From: Berkiella sp963829835
GTDB taxonomy: Bacteria; Pseudomonadota; Gammaproteobacteria; Berkiellales; Berkiellaceae
Direction of reading: 5' to 3'
DNA length: 64,000 nt
Assembly (NCBI GenBank): GCA_963829835.1
Contig: CAWHKC010000004.1
Location: 2,666,001-2,730,000, forward strand
The notes under the pieces are model-generated. The model was not told the origin of the DNA. It worked only from the letters and a program-made list of their open reading frames with translations, and made no database searches. Position numbers and translations under genes: made by a program. Of the stretch, positions 22,198 through 31,587 are shown in pieces. The first letter of the stretch is position 1, and each line of letters begins with the position of its first letter.

Positions 22198-25100
22198 ATG
22201 CCAATGAATCCTCCAAAAGGAAAAGAAGTGCATCCTAAAAGCATGCATCAAGTCAAAAAAAAAGATGGAGTTGAACAAGCGAACACGGCGAGTTTAAGCT
22301 CTTATTTAAAAGCACCCACCATACCTCCAGAAGTAGAAAGACTAGCCAATCTTGGTCAAGAAGGATATAAATCCAAAAAAATAGTTGCTCAGGATGAGGC
22401 TAAAAAAGGTGGTAGAGAGCCAGGCTGGTTAAAAAAAACATTTGGTAAAAAAGAAGATGACATATTAAAGGAACTCAAAAAAGTCGACCCACCAAAAACG
22501 TATACTGCTGGTGAAGTTAACGCAGAATTAGCTAGAAGTAAGAAGCCTGAAGCCACTGAAAAAGTTCCTGATTTTACTATCGTTGAGGGTGTTAGTGTAA
22601 ATGATTTACATAGAAGACCGCTTGGTGATAACTGTGTATTACAAGTTGCCAGTCAATTTGATTTTCAGGAATCAAAGACTAAAGATGATACCTCAGTTGA
22701 GGATTATATTGGTGATCCAACGCAAGGTCCGCAAGCGTCTATAGAAGCTGCTGCGGGCGCTTTACATAGAAAAGCAGCTAAAAGTAAGGGAGCTTTACCT
22801 CATGCACTTTCTGATATGTTGGTACTTGAAATAGGGCCCCCTCCTCCCACATCATTAATGGGCAAATACCCCGATTTATATAAGAATGGTTATCTTGAGT
22901 TATGGCGTATAACCGATCCAGTACATGAGAAGGCGTTATTAACTCATATCGAGAGTAATATAGATAAGCTTCGTGTTTTGCCGCAATGGGTAACTTGTGA
23001 ACCTACGGGATCCAAACAATTACAAGTCTTCACGGCAGCGCCTTCTTATCAAAATAATAATCCTCCTCCCCTTACTCATAAACCAACTCAGGCAGGAACA
23101 GAAATTTGTAAAAAATTAGTTGTAGCTCAATATGTTGCAACTGCTCAATTAGCTGTCATTCGCAGTCGGGAAACAGGCCAACCAGTGCCATTGCATTTAA
23201 CCATGGTAGGACAGGGCGCATTTGGTAATGATCCTTCGGTAATGAAAGAAGCCATGGAAGCGGTTGCTAAAGTTGTTAAAGGAGAAAATGTTCAGGTATA
23301 TGTACATGCATTTTCTCCAAAAGACGTTATAAATCTTAAATCACAGATTAGTACTGGACCTACAGCACCATTTAATACCAATACAGTTACTAAAGAGCAA
23401 TTTAAAAAAATTGAACATCCTTCAAAAGCCAAAGAGGAATCGAAAGAGAAGAAGGAAGTGAAGGAAGAGAAGGAAGACAAGAAAGAGAAGAAAGACAAGG
23501 AAGAGAAAAAGCAAGATGTTGGTACTCCTAAGCGCGTAAGACCTAAGGCAATAACACTCAAAGTGCCTCCTCTCCCTCTTGATGGGATTAAAAGTTCATC
23601 ATTTAAGGCATATACCGGACCGCAGCAAACAAGAACACCAGAAACACCCAAAACACCACCTGAGGGAAGAAGTTTCACAACTGATGATATTGCTCGTAGA
23701 AGTAAAGAACTTGATGAACAGAAAAATCCTCAACCAAGAGCCAAACTAACAAGATCTTTATCAATGTCTGATTTACATTCGGGAAGGGAAAGTGGCTTAC
23801 CTTTGTTTGCTAAAAAGATGGGAAAAAAGACTGAAGATGTGGAGGAATTGCTTACAGCGGAAGAAATGAAACTTTTCTCTGGAGAGCCAGGACCTCTTTC
23901 AAGTCCTGGACCAGAGGGAGCTACTCCTCCAAATACGGAAGATAGATCTGTATTATTTGAGACGGATTCTTCACCAGATCCCGAAGAAAAAGAAGAGGTA
24001 ATACCCCAAGATGTAGGTAGTGCAGCCTTAGAATCAGCTAACAGAGGTTTATTAAATGCGTTGGGGAGAGATATAACGCCGGAGCGCTTAAATAAGGTAA
24101 AAGATGAAGTTGCAAAAGAATTGAATGAAGGTATGGATAGAAGGATTAAAGCTCTTAGAGATTCTAAAGTTACATTTCTTGGAACAGAAAATATGGGAGT
24201 ATATAAGGAAAATTTCCAAAGTAAACCTTTTCAATCACTTGCCGAGATCATGGCTGAGAAAAAGAATTTAGGGGCAGTGTTAAAACAAGTTAATTTTATG
24301 ATTAATGGAGCACGTCAAGAGTGTAGAGAAGCATCAACGATAACGCCTGAGTTAAAAGCAAAATTAATGGGATTAGAAGAAATCGGAAAGATGCTTAGAA
24401 GTATGAAAACGCTTGAAGCAAATAACAGTAAATACTCAAGGGAACAATCTGTGTTGCATCGGATTAAAATTGAAGCCATACTTGATAAGCAAGTTCCACC
24501 CCTTAGCCATAGTGAAAGAACTGCTTTTAGACAAGGTTTAGATGCAGTTGTTAACCCTCATCTATACACTAAGCGCAGTGTTACTGATATGAGAGGCACA
24601 GGGAAGTCAAAACATTTCGCTATGACAGGTCATGCTAAATTTGATACAGAGGTTGGCGATCCTAAACTATCCAAATATAAAATGCCTATTAAAGTTGAAA
24701 GTACCACTGGTGGTGGCGTAAATATCACTATCAGCGTTGATCATAGAAAATTATATGAAGGCAAAAAATCTTTTGGTGATCTGAGTAAAGACGATGTCAA
24801 AATTGAAGAAAAAGGAAAACTAAGACGGCAAATGGAAGCGGCACTCACTATTGCCATTGCTGAACATAATAAAGGATCTTTTGATAATCCAATCCATATT
24901 ACTTATCGACCAGAAAAATTGAGACAGCCTGTAGAAGCCCTTGCCTTATTAATTGATCTAAAAAAGCGAGCTGCTTTAGAGGGAAAAGAGTTTTTTGTGA
25001 TCCATCCTGAAACTAAACAAAAAATTACAATCACATCGGATCCTTCTGATTATGGTCATGGTCAAGATTCCCTTTTTGATCATTATGAGAAGCAAACACC

Positions 25101-25329
25101 TCCTGGTGTTGCAAAGAATGCATCCTCAATATTGTTTAAAGGCGATAAACTACTCAAAGATAATGAATTAGATAAAAAATTGGAAACGCCTGAGGAAAGA
25201 AGGCAAATACGAGAAGCCTATGTATCAAGAGCCGTTGACGCTGGACAAAAATTTAGAATTAATCAAATGGATAAAGTTGCAAAGGAACTTCCAAAGCCAG
25301 AACCAGGCATTTCTTTGGGTAGTAGATAA
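22198..25329 (+). CDS. Candidate effector with macrodomain/PARG-like region and charged linkers
   Basis: The protein has 1043 residues with no signal peptide. Residues about 135-385 carry NCVLQVASQFDF (about 145), DPTQGPQASIEAAAGAL (about 174), LQVFTAAPSY, a helix VAQYVATAQLAVI and LTMVGQGAFGNDPSVM (about 332-345). This set and order resemble a macrodomain/PARG-like family that binds or cleaves ADP-ribose. Next is a Lys/Glu linker (about 400-445), a Pro-rich disordered part (to about 640), a helical part, and a C-terminal alpha/beta region (about 800-960, with AMTGHAKF and PIHITYRPEKLRQPVEAL). It ends tail to tail with the next gene, one base apart. Effector status and enzyme activity are inferred; expressed function is unknown. 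Confidence 0.75.
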   Translation: MPMNPPKGKEVHPKSMHQVKKKDGVEQANTASLSSYLKAPTIPPEVERLANLGQEGYKSKKIVAQDEAKKGGREPGWLKKTFGKKEDDILKELKKVDPPKTYTAGEVNAELARSKKPEATEKVPDFTIVEGVSVNDLHRRPLGDNCVLQVASQFDFQESKTKDDTSVEDYIGDPTQGPQASIEAAAGALHRKAAKSKGALPHALSDMLVLEIGPPPPTSLMGKYPDLYKNGYLELWRITDPVHEKALLTHIESNIDKLRVLPQWVTCEPTGSKQLQVFTAAPSYQNNNPPPLTHKPTQAGTEICKKLVVAQYVATAQLAVIRSRETGQPVPLHLTMVGQGAFGNDPSVMKEAMEAVAKVVKGENVQVYVHAFSPKDVINLKSQISTGPTAPFNTNTVTKEQFKKIEHPSKAKEESKEKKEVKEEKEDKKEKKDKEEKKQDVGTPKRVRPKAITLKVPPLPLDGIKSSSFKAYTGPQQTRTPETPKTPPEGRSFTTDDIARRSKELDEQKNPQPRAKLTRSLSMSDLHSGRESGLPLFAKKMGKKTEDVEELLTAEEMKLFSGEPGPLSSPGPEGATPPNTEDRSVLFETDSSPDPEEKEEVIPQDVGSAALESANRGLLNALGRDITPERLNKVKDEVAKELNEGMDRRIKALRDSKVTFLGTENMGVYKENFQSKPFQSLAEIMAEKKNLGAVLKQVNFMINGARQECREASTITPELKAKLMGLEEIGKMLRSMKTLEANNSKYSREQSVLHRIKIEAILDKQVPPLSHSERTAFRQGLDAVVNPHLYTKRSVTDMRGTGKSKHFAMTGHAKFDTEVGDPKLSKYKMPIKVESTTGGGVNITISVDHRKLYEGKKSFGDLSKDDVKIEEKGKLRRQMEAALTIAIAEHNKGSFDNPIHITYRPEKLRQPVEALALLIDLKKRAALEGKEFFVIHPETKQKITITSDPSDYGHGQDSLFDHYEKQTPPGVAKNASSILFKGDKLLKDNELDKKLETPEERRQIREAYVSRAVDAGQKFRINQMDKVAKELPKPEPGISLGSR

Positions 25330-25330
25330 C

Positions 25331-26188
25331 CTATTTCTTTGATTTATAACCCGGCTTTAAAGGCGAAAGACTGGCACTTCGGGTCTTTTCTTCTTGTTCA
25401 TCCACCCTAGCGCGATTATTGCGGTTTTCTTTTGTTTTCTTATCTTTGAGTTCTACTCTGGCCTGTAATTCTGCTTCATTGTCAGGGAGTTGCGTTAATT
25501 CATTACCAAGGGTTGCAATTTGCATGACTTCTTGAATACTGATCCCTAACACTTTTGCTATTTGAGCAACAGAACAAAAGCCTATCAAATACCAGCATAA
25601 AATCCATTGTCTTAAAGCGCGGATTTCACCAATGGGTAGACCTGTGAAATCATCAAAATCACTGGGGCTACCATCACCTTTACAATTTAAACAGACATAA
25701 TAGTGACGTTGATCTGCCGCATCAGGAGGAGGATCTCTGCGCACGATATTTGATGAGTGACAACGTGGACATATAACACCTTGTGGCCAACGCAGCATTT
25801 TCAAGGTTTTGAAAATTTCACCTTCACCAAGGAGGCTATGAATTGCTGCAATTCGTGAATCAACCTGAGTGCCACGTGGTAATTCTCTTAAACGCTTTAA
25901 AGCTTTGATATTATCGTCATCATGGGTGGTATCAGTGCTCATGATTTTTTCCTCTGGAGAAGCTTCTTTTTGCACTTGAGGAGAGGGTGCGCTCGCAACA
26001 GGTTTACGATCATGCTTCGAATAGGAAAGATCACGTCGAGGTTGATGAGTTGACTCAAATAAGGCATCTGGCAAGCCCTCAAGTTTCGTAAGAATGGTTT
26101 TGTTAATTTCTTTGCTTTCATAGGGTGTAGCTACTCTATTTTCAGGCTCAGAAATCAAATCAGTAATCTTCTTAAACCAGTCTGACAT
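25331..26188 (-). CDS. Zinc-ribbon protein derived from IS1595-type transposase
   Basis: The 285-residue protein has a disordered N-terminus (about 15-95). The central part carries the zinc ribbon of IS1595/ISXO2 transposases: LRWPQGVICPRCHSSN (C140, C143) and YYVCLNCKGDG (C166, C169), then a helix-turn-helix-like stretch WYLIGFCSVAQIAKVLGIS. The DDE catalytic domain that should follow is absent; the tail is short and charged. So it cannot transpose by itself, and may be a DNA-binding or host-directed protein built from the ribbon. It ends one base from the stop of the convergent candidate effector. Confidence 0.7.
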   Translation of the reverse strand: MSDWFKKITDLISEPENRVATPYESKEINKTILTKLEGLPDALFESTHQPRRDLSYSKHDRKPVASAPSPQVQKEASPEEKIMSTDTTHDDDNIKALKRLRELPRGTQVDSRIAAIHSLLGEGEIFKTLKMLRWPQGVICPRCHSSNIVRRDPPPDAADQRHYYVCLNCKGDGSPSDFDDFTGLPIGEIRALRQWILCWYLIGFCSVAQIAKVLGISIQEVMQIATLGNELTQLPDNEAELQARVELKDKKTKENRNNRARVDEQEEKTRSASLSPLKPGYKSKK

Positions 26189-26254
26189 AATAAGTCACAA
26201 ACTCCATCAAAAACTCGTAAGATCCTTGTGACGCTTAAGTAAAATGTCAAATAA

Positions 26255-26294
26255 CCTATCTACGCTAAGATGCTTCGGCCGACAGGTAGATAGG
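26255..26294. repeat. Palindromic repeat (CTACGCTAAGA family)
   Basis: The arms CCTATCTAC (26255-26263) and GTAGATAGG (26286-26294) flank a core with CTACGCTAAGATGCTTCGG. Relatives in opposite orientation lie at 27862-27900 and 28018-28045, so the family brackets the recombinase gene pair. A further relative is at about 9489. Confidence 0.7.
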
Positions 26295-26357
26295 AAGGCC
26301 ACCGCGAGTCATTAAACCTTATTCCCTGGTTTTGGTCAACTGATTGAAATGTCTTGC

Positions 26358-26645
26358 TTAATCCAATTTTCGTTTCGATTTTTGGGATTCATTAAGAGTA
26401 GGTTCACTTAGAGGCCCTACTTGATTTGAAATAGTAAATACTTGACCTGCAATGGTATCAAAGGTTTTTTGTCCTCTTTTACGTGCAGCTTCTAGTAAGG
26501 GGACATAAGTTTGCTTATCTAGAAATGTTTCTTGAATATTTCCCATGCTAGAGAGAGTGCTTCGCACACGAATTGACAGTAAATCATCAGAATGAACATC
26601 TTTTAGATACTCTTGGAGTTTTTCTATATTGGGAGTCTTCGACAT
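26358..26645 (-). CDS. Small unknown protein
   Basis: The 95-residue polar protein begins MSKTPNIEKLQEYLKD and ends in a basic stretch SQKSKRKLD. It has a strong ribosome site (GAGGAGAGAG) before the ATG. It lies 26 bp after the recombinase-like gene on the same strand, so the two are probably co-transcribed. No family is recognised. Confidence 0.65.
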   Translation of the reverse strand: MSKTPNIEKLQEYLKDVHSDDLLSIRVRSTLSSMGNIQETFLDKQTYVPLLEAARKRGQKTFDTIAGQVFTISNQVGPLSEPTLNESQKSKRKLD

Positions 26646-26671
26646 TTCTCTCTCCTCTTGTTTGCGTGCGA

Positions 26672-27664
26672 TTACGGCGCTGCCTGTACTGGAATACTTA
26701 AACCGATCATCTTTAATTCTTGTGAAAATACATCTTGTGTTAATTCATCAACATGGTATTTTTTAATAATCGGCATTAGTTCAATAACAAACTCATTGAA
26801 GCGGATTATATCATGAAGTTGCTTAATCCGCTCACTCACTTTTTCAACTGCCTCTTCATTCCAATGCCTACCTTGAGGCGCAGGGACTCCGAGCTTATTG
26901 AGTAGCTCTGCGATAGCCGCATCACTCATTTTGCGGCCATGATATTCAATAAATTGTTTTTCCAAATTGAGTGCAGATTCATTGGTTTTAATACGATCAA
27001 GAACTTTCTGTAATTGGCTTAATACCCATTGACCACCTTCAGGGGCGGTATAACCATCATCGTTTAACGCTTGGACCATTTTGCGCTGTGAATATCCCTT
27101 TAAACGGTAATCGTTGATAACGGGTTGCAACATTAAGGCAAAAACGATGGCATTATCAATTTTGGGCTTATTTACTTTTGTGATGACATCTGATGCATGG
27201 GGATTACCTGATTTAGCTGAAGTGCGACTTAATCCCTGTTTAATTAATTGACCATGTAATTCTCTTTGTTTTTTGGCGTGTTCTATCAGTGCGATAAAAT
27301 TATCAGAAGTAATAAAAGGCTGATCGCAACAGTAAAATTGTCCATTTTTTTCTATTAAACGCATAATATGTTTTGAGAATGCTTCATTATTGGTAAGATT
27401 TCTCATTTCACCAATCACTAGAACAGCTTTATTTTCTAAGCAATAATCGATTGCAGCTTCTAATTCTGGCCAACGATGTCGATGGCGCTGATCATCACCA
27501 GATTCGATAAACGATTTTAAAAGGGAGCACTCTACCAAACTTTCAACATAAGATTGAATGCGCTTTTCTTGCGTATTCATAGCTTGGTTGGAGAAAAAAA
27601 CTTGGGGGCCAGCCCGACGTGCGGGATTAATGATATAGCCTACATATAAATTTGCACTCGCCAC
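26672..27664 (-). CDS. Degenerate serine recombinase-like protein
   Basis: The 330-residue protein follows the resolvase/invertase layout: FIESGDDQRHRHRWPELEAA, VLVIGEMRNLTNNEAFSKHI (matching the family's KLDRLSR region), a linker helix, then the recombinase domain GYSQRKMVQALNDDGYTAPE, which appears again in weaker form near 225-255 (MSDAAIAELLNKLGVPAPQG). The N-terminal beta strand YVGYIINPARRAG lacks the Ser of the usual YxRVST motif. Catalysis is therefore doubtful. It starts at a GTG with TGAGG upstream. It is flanked on both sides by the CTACGCTAAGA repeats, as expected for a domesticated or decayed mobile element. Confidence 0.7.
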   Translation of the reverse strand: MASANLYVGYIINPARRAGPQVFFSNQAMNTQEKRIQSYVESLVECSLLKSFIESGDDQRHRHRWPELEAAIDYCLENKAVLVIGEMRNLTNNEAFSKHIMRLIEKNGQFYCCDQPFITSDNFIALIEHAKKQRELHGQLIKQGLSRTSAKSGNPHASDVITKVNKPKIDNAIVFALMLQPVINDYRLKGYSQRKMVQALNDDGYTAPEGGQWVLSQLQKVLDRIKTNESALNLEKQFIEYHGRKMSDAAIAELLNKLGVPAPQGRHWNEEAVEKVSERIKQLHDIIRFNEFVIELMPIIKKYHVDELTQDVFSQELKMIGLSIPVQAAP

Positions 27665-28084
27665 ATTAACCTCACAAATTTATAGAAATGAAAAAATTTC
27701 CTAAAATAAGCGTGTATAAACACATCTTAGGAAAATAACTTACCCATAAGACCTAGTATAGGCACATATTTGCTCCATATCCACCTCTACCCGTCGCATT
27801 TTGGCTTTAGGCGTTTCCGCCGTCGCTAAAGCTATGGCGGACATGGTTGGCTTAATACACTCCTACTTGCCTGGCGAAGCTCTTAGCGTAGACAGGTTTG
27901 TGGTCGGTGGTCTTCAGCAGCGTAGCTGCGTAGGATATTAGCCCCATGTGGAGGCGCATCTTAGCGCCGGAACATGGGGATCGCGATAATACCACCCCCC
28001 CATCTCCAAGCTGCGGGCCTGTCGACCGAAGCTTCTTAGCGTAGGTGGAAGCAGCGCAGGAAATCCTACTAATATTGGAGGTCT
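27665..28084. other. Repeat-rich intergenic region
   Basis: No gene is seen in 420 bp. It holds two relatives of the CTACGCTAAGA repeat (27862-27900 and 28018-28045, both inverted relative to the one at 26255). It also has a strong nested hairpin at 27942-27979 with stem CCCCATGT/ACATGGGG enclosing GGCGC/GCGCC, and a run of seven C around 27994. The base composition is more GC-rich than the neighbouring genes. Confidence 0.6.
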
Positions 28085-30619
28085 TTATTTGATGGGGTTT
28101 GAAATAGACTGTTCAATTAAACTTTTTAATTGCTCTATTCGGGTAGGATCTGTTAACGGTGATAGGTTTGCTCTATTGGTAATATAAAACAAATCTTCTA
28201 CCTTATTGCCTAAGGTATTAATTTTGGCGCTATGTAAGATAACATCAGCCTTTACAAAAGCTTCACCGATTCTGGCCAATAATCCTGGAAAGTCGGGAGC
28301 ATGTACTTCAACCAGAGTTTTTGTGCTGTTCTGGGGCGTCGTTACTGTTACATTGGCCGTCGCACTAAAATATTTCAAAGTACGCTTAATGTGCCGAGAA
28401 ACAATGGGAACTTTTAATTCACCACCAAGCATTAAAGGCGTTAATAGCATGTTCAAACTATGATGGATCTCATTCATTCGTTGTGAGTCAGAAACTGGCA
28501 GTCCTGATATGTCTAAGACTACAAAACTTTGCAACGAATAGTTATTTTCTGTGGTACTAATTCTGGCCTCAACCACGTTGAGAAATATTTTTTCTAACGT
28601 CGCGCAGATACAAGCAAATAAATTGACTGAATAGGGTGCATAAATAAAGATATCTGTTCCAACATGATTGACATGCTCCTTGATGGCGATGGTAAACAAT
28701 TTATTTTTAGCTTTATCCTCCAAAATCATCTGAGTTTGCCATTTTTCTTGCTCAATGCTTAAAAAAGAAGGAGATAAGTTCTTATCATTTTCTAAATAAA
28801 AAGCGCACGCTTTAAACAAATCTTGAAGTAAAATGGCGCGCCAATTATTCCAAAGAGAGGGGTTGGTTGCAACAATATCGGCAACCGTTAATAGATATAA
28901 ATAGCATAGTTTCGAAAGCGAATTCACTTTAGTAGCAAAATCTTTAATGACCTGTTCATCAGAGATATCTTTTCGTTGAGAAGTCAGGGACATCAGTAGA
29001 TGGTTTTCTACAAGCCAAGCAACAAGCTCTGTTGAGCTTTCAGAAAATTGATGGCTTTGACAAAATGCTAAAGCGATATCGCCACCCAGTTGACTATGAT
29101 CTCCCCCTTTTCCTTTAGCAATATCATGAAAGAGAGCTCCTAAATATAAAATTTCAATATCGCTTGCATGCTCTTTACATTGTTTTAAAAGTTCAAATTT
29201 ATCAAAAGTCTCATTTTTAAAAAAGTGCTCTATATTAGCAAGTACCAACAGGGTATGCGCATCCACCGTGTAAATATGAAATAAATCAAATTGCATTTGT
29301 CCTGTAATATCGCCAAAAGCGGGAATGTATCTTGCAAGAACATTTAAGCGATGCATTAAAGCAAGCGTTGTTGCGCCATTTGGATTACGCAAAATATCAA
29401 GAAATAATGCTTTTGTTCTGGGATTATTAAAATATTCTGTCGGTGCCAGGGTTAAACATTTTACTATATACCGATGGGCTCTGGCAGAAAACCCCTTTAG
29501 ATTTTGTGTGGCGACAAGCTTGAAAAGTTGCATCAAATTGGCGGAATCTTGCAGCGCGTTTTGATCTGTTATATCAAGATAATCGTCGATAATTTGACAA
29601 AATGGGGTGACCGTTTCAATCGGGTTATGCCTAAGAGGATGGAGTTGTTCTTTGAAATGTTGGCATAATACATCCGTTATTTCGCGGATTTGTGTCACTG
29701 TTTGGAAATATTCTTGCATCATCTTTGAAACTGCTTTATTCAGATGTTTGATATCAAAATGAAACTTCTTTGCTAGGATTTCTTGATATTCAAAATACAA
29801 TCTTTCATTCGCTTTAGGGGCTAAGATGTGAAGGCCATAACGCATTCGCCACAAAAAGTTACGACCTTTTAGTAGAGCCTGTAACTCCTCTTGAAAAATA
29901 TCATGATGTGAAATTAGAGCACTTAAATCAGCTTGTTGGTATTTTTTAAGGGTTAACCAAGAGATAAGATCAATATCACGAAGGCCGCCGGGTGAATCCT
30001 TGATGCTGGGTTCTAAGTTATATTCGGTATTTTGATAGTGTTGAAGACGATTTTCTCGTTCAATGCATTTTTGGGCAAAAAAAGTTTCAAATGGCCAAAG
30101 ATCGTTTTGTTTGACCATTTGATTGAGTTCATCAAATAGCCCTTTTGAGCCGCAAATGAGTCTGGCATTGAGTAAATTGGTATAAATGGAGAGATCTTCT
30201 GTGCAAAGGGCCAAACATTCCGCTACCGTGCGGACACTTGCGCCTAAGGTTAATTGGCAGTCCCAGCAAAATGAGATAAATTTTTCAAGAGATGGATTAT
30301 CGCTTTTGTCCCAAGTGTTCGATGTTAATAGTAAAATGTCGACATCTGAATGAGGATGAAGTCGTTCACACCCATAACCCCCAACAGCGATTAAGGCAAT
30401 ATTGGGATTATTCTCTAATCCGACGTGTTTCCAAGCACAAAGAAGAATTTCATCTAATAAAATTGATTGAGCCTTGAGCAAAGTTTGAATATCATCGCCT
30501 TGCCAAAAGCGCTTATCGAGTTCGCTTTTGGCAGTTAGCCATCTTTGATTGATCTGTTTAGGGTAAATCAGTTTCTTCTTCTCGTTTGGTAAGCACTTCA
30601 AAGCCATTATCAGTAACAA
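28085..30619 (-). CDS. glnD: GlnD, PII uridylyltransferase/uridylyl-removing enzyme
   Basis: The 844-residue protein has the full GlnD layout. The nucleotidyltransferase motif GGYGCERLHPHSDVDILLLT contains catalytic D92 and D94. NLEPSIKDSPGGLRDID follows. The HD domain is LGALFHDIAKGKGGDHSQLG. Two ACT domains close the protein (FIYAPYSVNLFACICATLEK and VEVHAPDFPGLLARIGEAFV). It adds and removes UMP on the PII protein according to glutamine, so the nitrogen-sensing switch seems intact. The given start overlaps map by 62 bp; a shorter start near 30607 or later is possible because the N-terminus is poorly conserved. Confidence 0.95.
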   Translation of the reverse strand: MLLIMALKCLPNEKKKLIYPKQINQRWLTAKSELDKRFWQGDDIQTLLKAQSILLDEILLCAWKHVGLENNPNIALIAVGGYGCERLHPHSDVDILLLTSNTWDKSDNPSLEKFISFCWDCQLTLGASVRTVAECLALCTEDLSIYTNLLNARLICGSKGLFDELNQMVKQNDLWPFETFFAQKCIERENRLQHYQNTEYNLEPSIKDSPGGLRDIDLISWLTLKKYQQADLSALISHHDIFQEELQALLKGRNFLWRMRYGLHILAPKANERLYFEYQEILAKKFHFDIKHLNKAVSKMMQEYFQTVTQIREITDVLCQHFKEQLHPLRHNPIETVTPFCQIIDDYLDITDQNALQDSANLMQLFKLVATQNLKGFSARAHRYIVKCLTLAPTEYFNNPRTKALFLDILRNPNGATTLALMHRLNVLARYIPAFGDITGQMQFDLFHIYTVDAHTLLVLANIEHFFKNETFDKFELLKQCKEHASDIEILYLGALFHDIAKGKGGDHSQLGGDIALAFCQSHQFSESSTELVAWLVENHLLMSLTSQRKDISDEQVIKDFATKVNSLSKLCYLYLLTVADIVATNPSLWNNWRAILLQDLFKACAFYLENDKNLSPSFLSIEQEKWQTQMILEDKAKNKLFTIAIKEHVNHVGTDIFIYAPYSVNLFACICATLEKIFLNVVEARISTTENNYSLQSFVVLDISGLPVSDSQRMNEIHHSLNMLLTPLMLGGELKVPIVSRHIKRTLKYFSATANVTVTTPQNSTKTLVEVHAPDFPGLLARIGEAFVKADVILHSAKINTLGNKVEDLFYITNRANLSPLTDPTRIEQLKSLIEQSISNPIK

Positions 30620-31370
30620 GAATAGTATGTTCCCATTGTGCAGAAAGACTGTGATCTTTGGTAACGACAGTCCAATCGTCGGGTAAAAGTCGCGTAAATC
30701 GTTTACCGGCGTTTATCATTGGTTCTATGGTAAAAATCATACCGGGGACGATTTCCATCCCTGTTTTGGCTTTCCCATAGTGCAAAATTTGAGGATCTTC
30801 ATGGAATATCTTGCCAATACCATGACCGCAATATTCTCTGACAACGGAAAAGCGATGTGCATGTGCATGCTTTTCGATAGCTTCCCCTATATCGCCTAGA
30901 TGCTTACCGGGTTTCACTTCATTAATTCCAAGCATCATACATTCTCTGGTGACTTTGATAAGTCGTGCTGCTTGAACAGAAGGCTCACCAACCGTAAACA
31001 TTTTACTGGTATCTCCGTGATAACCATCTTTAATCACAGTGATATCGATATTAATAATATCACCATTTTTCAGTTTCTTTTCGTTAGGGATCCCATGACA
31101 AATGACGTGGTTAACAGAAGTACAGATAGATTTAGGGAACCCTTTATAGTTCAAAGGAGCGGGGATTGCGTCTTGGACATCGACGATATACTTGTGGCAA
31201 ATATCATTCAGTTCAAGTGTTGAAACACCTGCTTTGACGTAAGGTCCGATCATGTCTAAAACTTGCCCAGCTAAGCGACCAGCAATGCGCATTTTTTTGA
31301 TATCTTCGGTCGTATTGATGGTGACTTTTGGTTTGGCTGTCATCTGTTTGTCCGTCATTTTTATAACCAT
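30558..31370 (-). CDS. map: Methionine aminopeptidase, type I
   Basis: The 270-residue enzyme removes N-terminal Met from new proteins. Metal ligands are seen in order: IDITVIKDGYHGDTS (two Asp), YCGHGIGKIFHEDPQ (His), FTIEPMINAG (Glu) and AQWEHTILVT (Glu). The start is uncertain: ATGs at 31370, 31358 and 31346 are in frame, and the conserved part begins at ITINTTEDIKKMRIAG-like sequence after the last of these. It is divergent from rpsB, the usual arrangement in many proteobacteria, and overlaps the glnD start. Confidence 0.95.
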   Translation of the reverse strand: MVIKMTDKQMTAKPKVTINTTEDIKKMRIAGRLAGQVLDMIGPYVKAGVSTLELNDICHKYIVDVQDAIPAPLNYKGFPKSICTSVNHVICHGIPNEKKLKNGDIINIDITVIKDGYHGDTSKMFTVGEPSVQAARLIKVTRECMMLGINEVKPGKHLGDIGEAIEKHAHAHRFSVVREYCGHGIGKIFHEDPQILHYGKAKTGMEIVPGMIFTIEPMINAGKRFTRLLPDDWTVVTKDHSLSAQWEHTILVTDNGFEVLTKREEETDLP

Positions 31371-31587
31371 TCTCTCTTTAGAGTATATTACCTTTGTTCC
31401 TTTATTTATAGCGGGCGATATGGTATAAAACCGCGCGAAGGTGTGTAATTTCGCACATCTTAGTTATTTATATAGATCACACATGTGTCGTCACGTTATC
31501 CAGGGTGCCACCCTTTTTTTGAATGCGAAGAGTGGTTGGGTAATGGGACACATGGAGGCCTAACCCTAACCTTTTGGAGTATTTATC
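31371..31587 (+). promoter_or_regulatory. map-rpsB divergent region and rpsB leader
   Basis: No gene is seen. An AT-rich part near 31385-31430 with TATGGTATAAAA could hold the rpsB promoter. Downstream, GGGTGCCACCC (31502-31512) followed by a T run can form a hairpin ahead of rpsB. In relatives such as Escherichia coli, S2 represses its own operon through the leader; a similar leader here is plausible but not shown. Confidence 0.4.
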
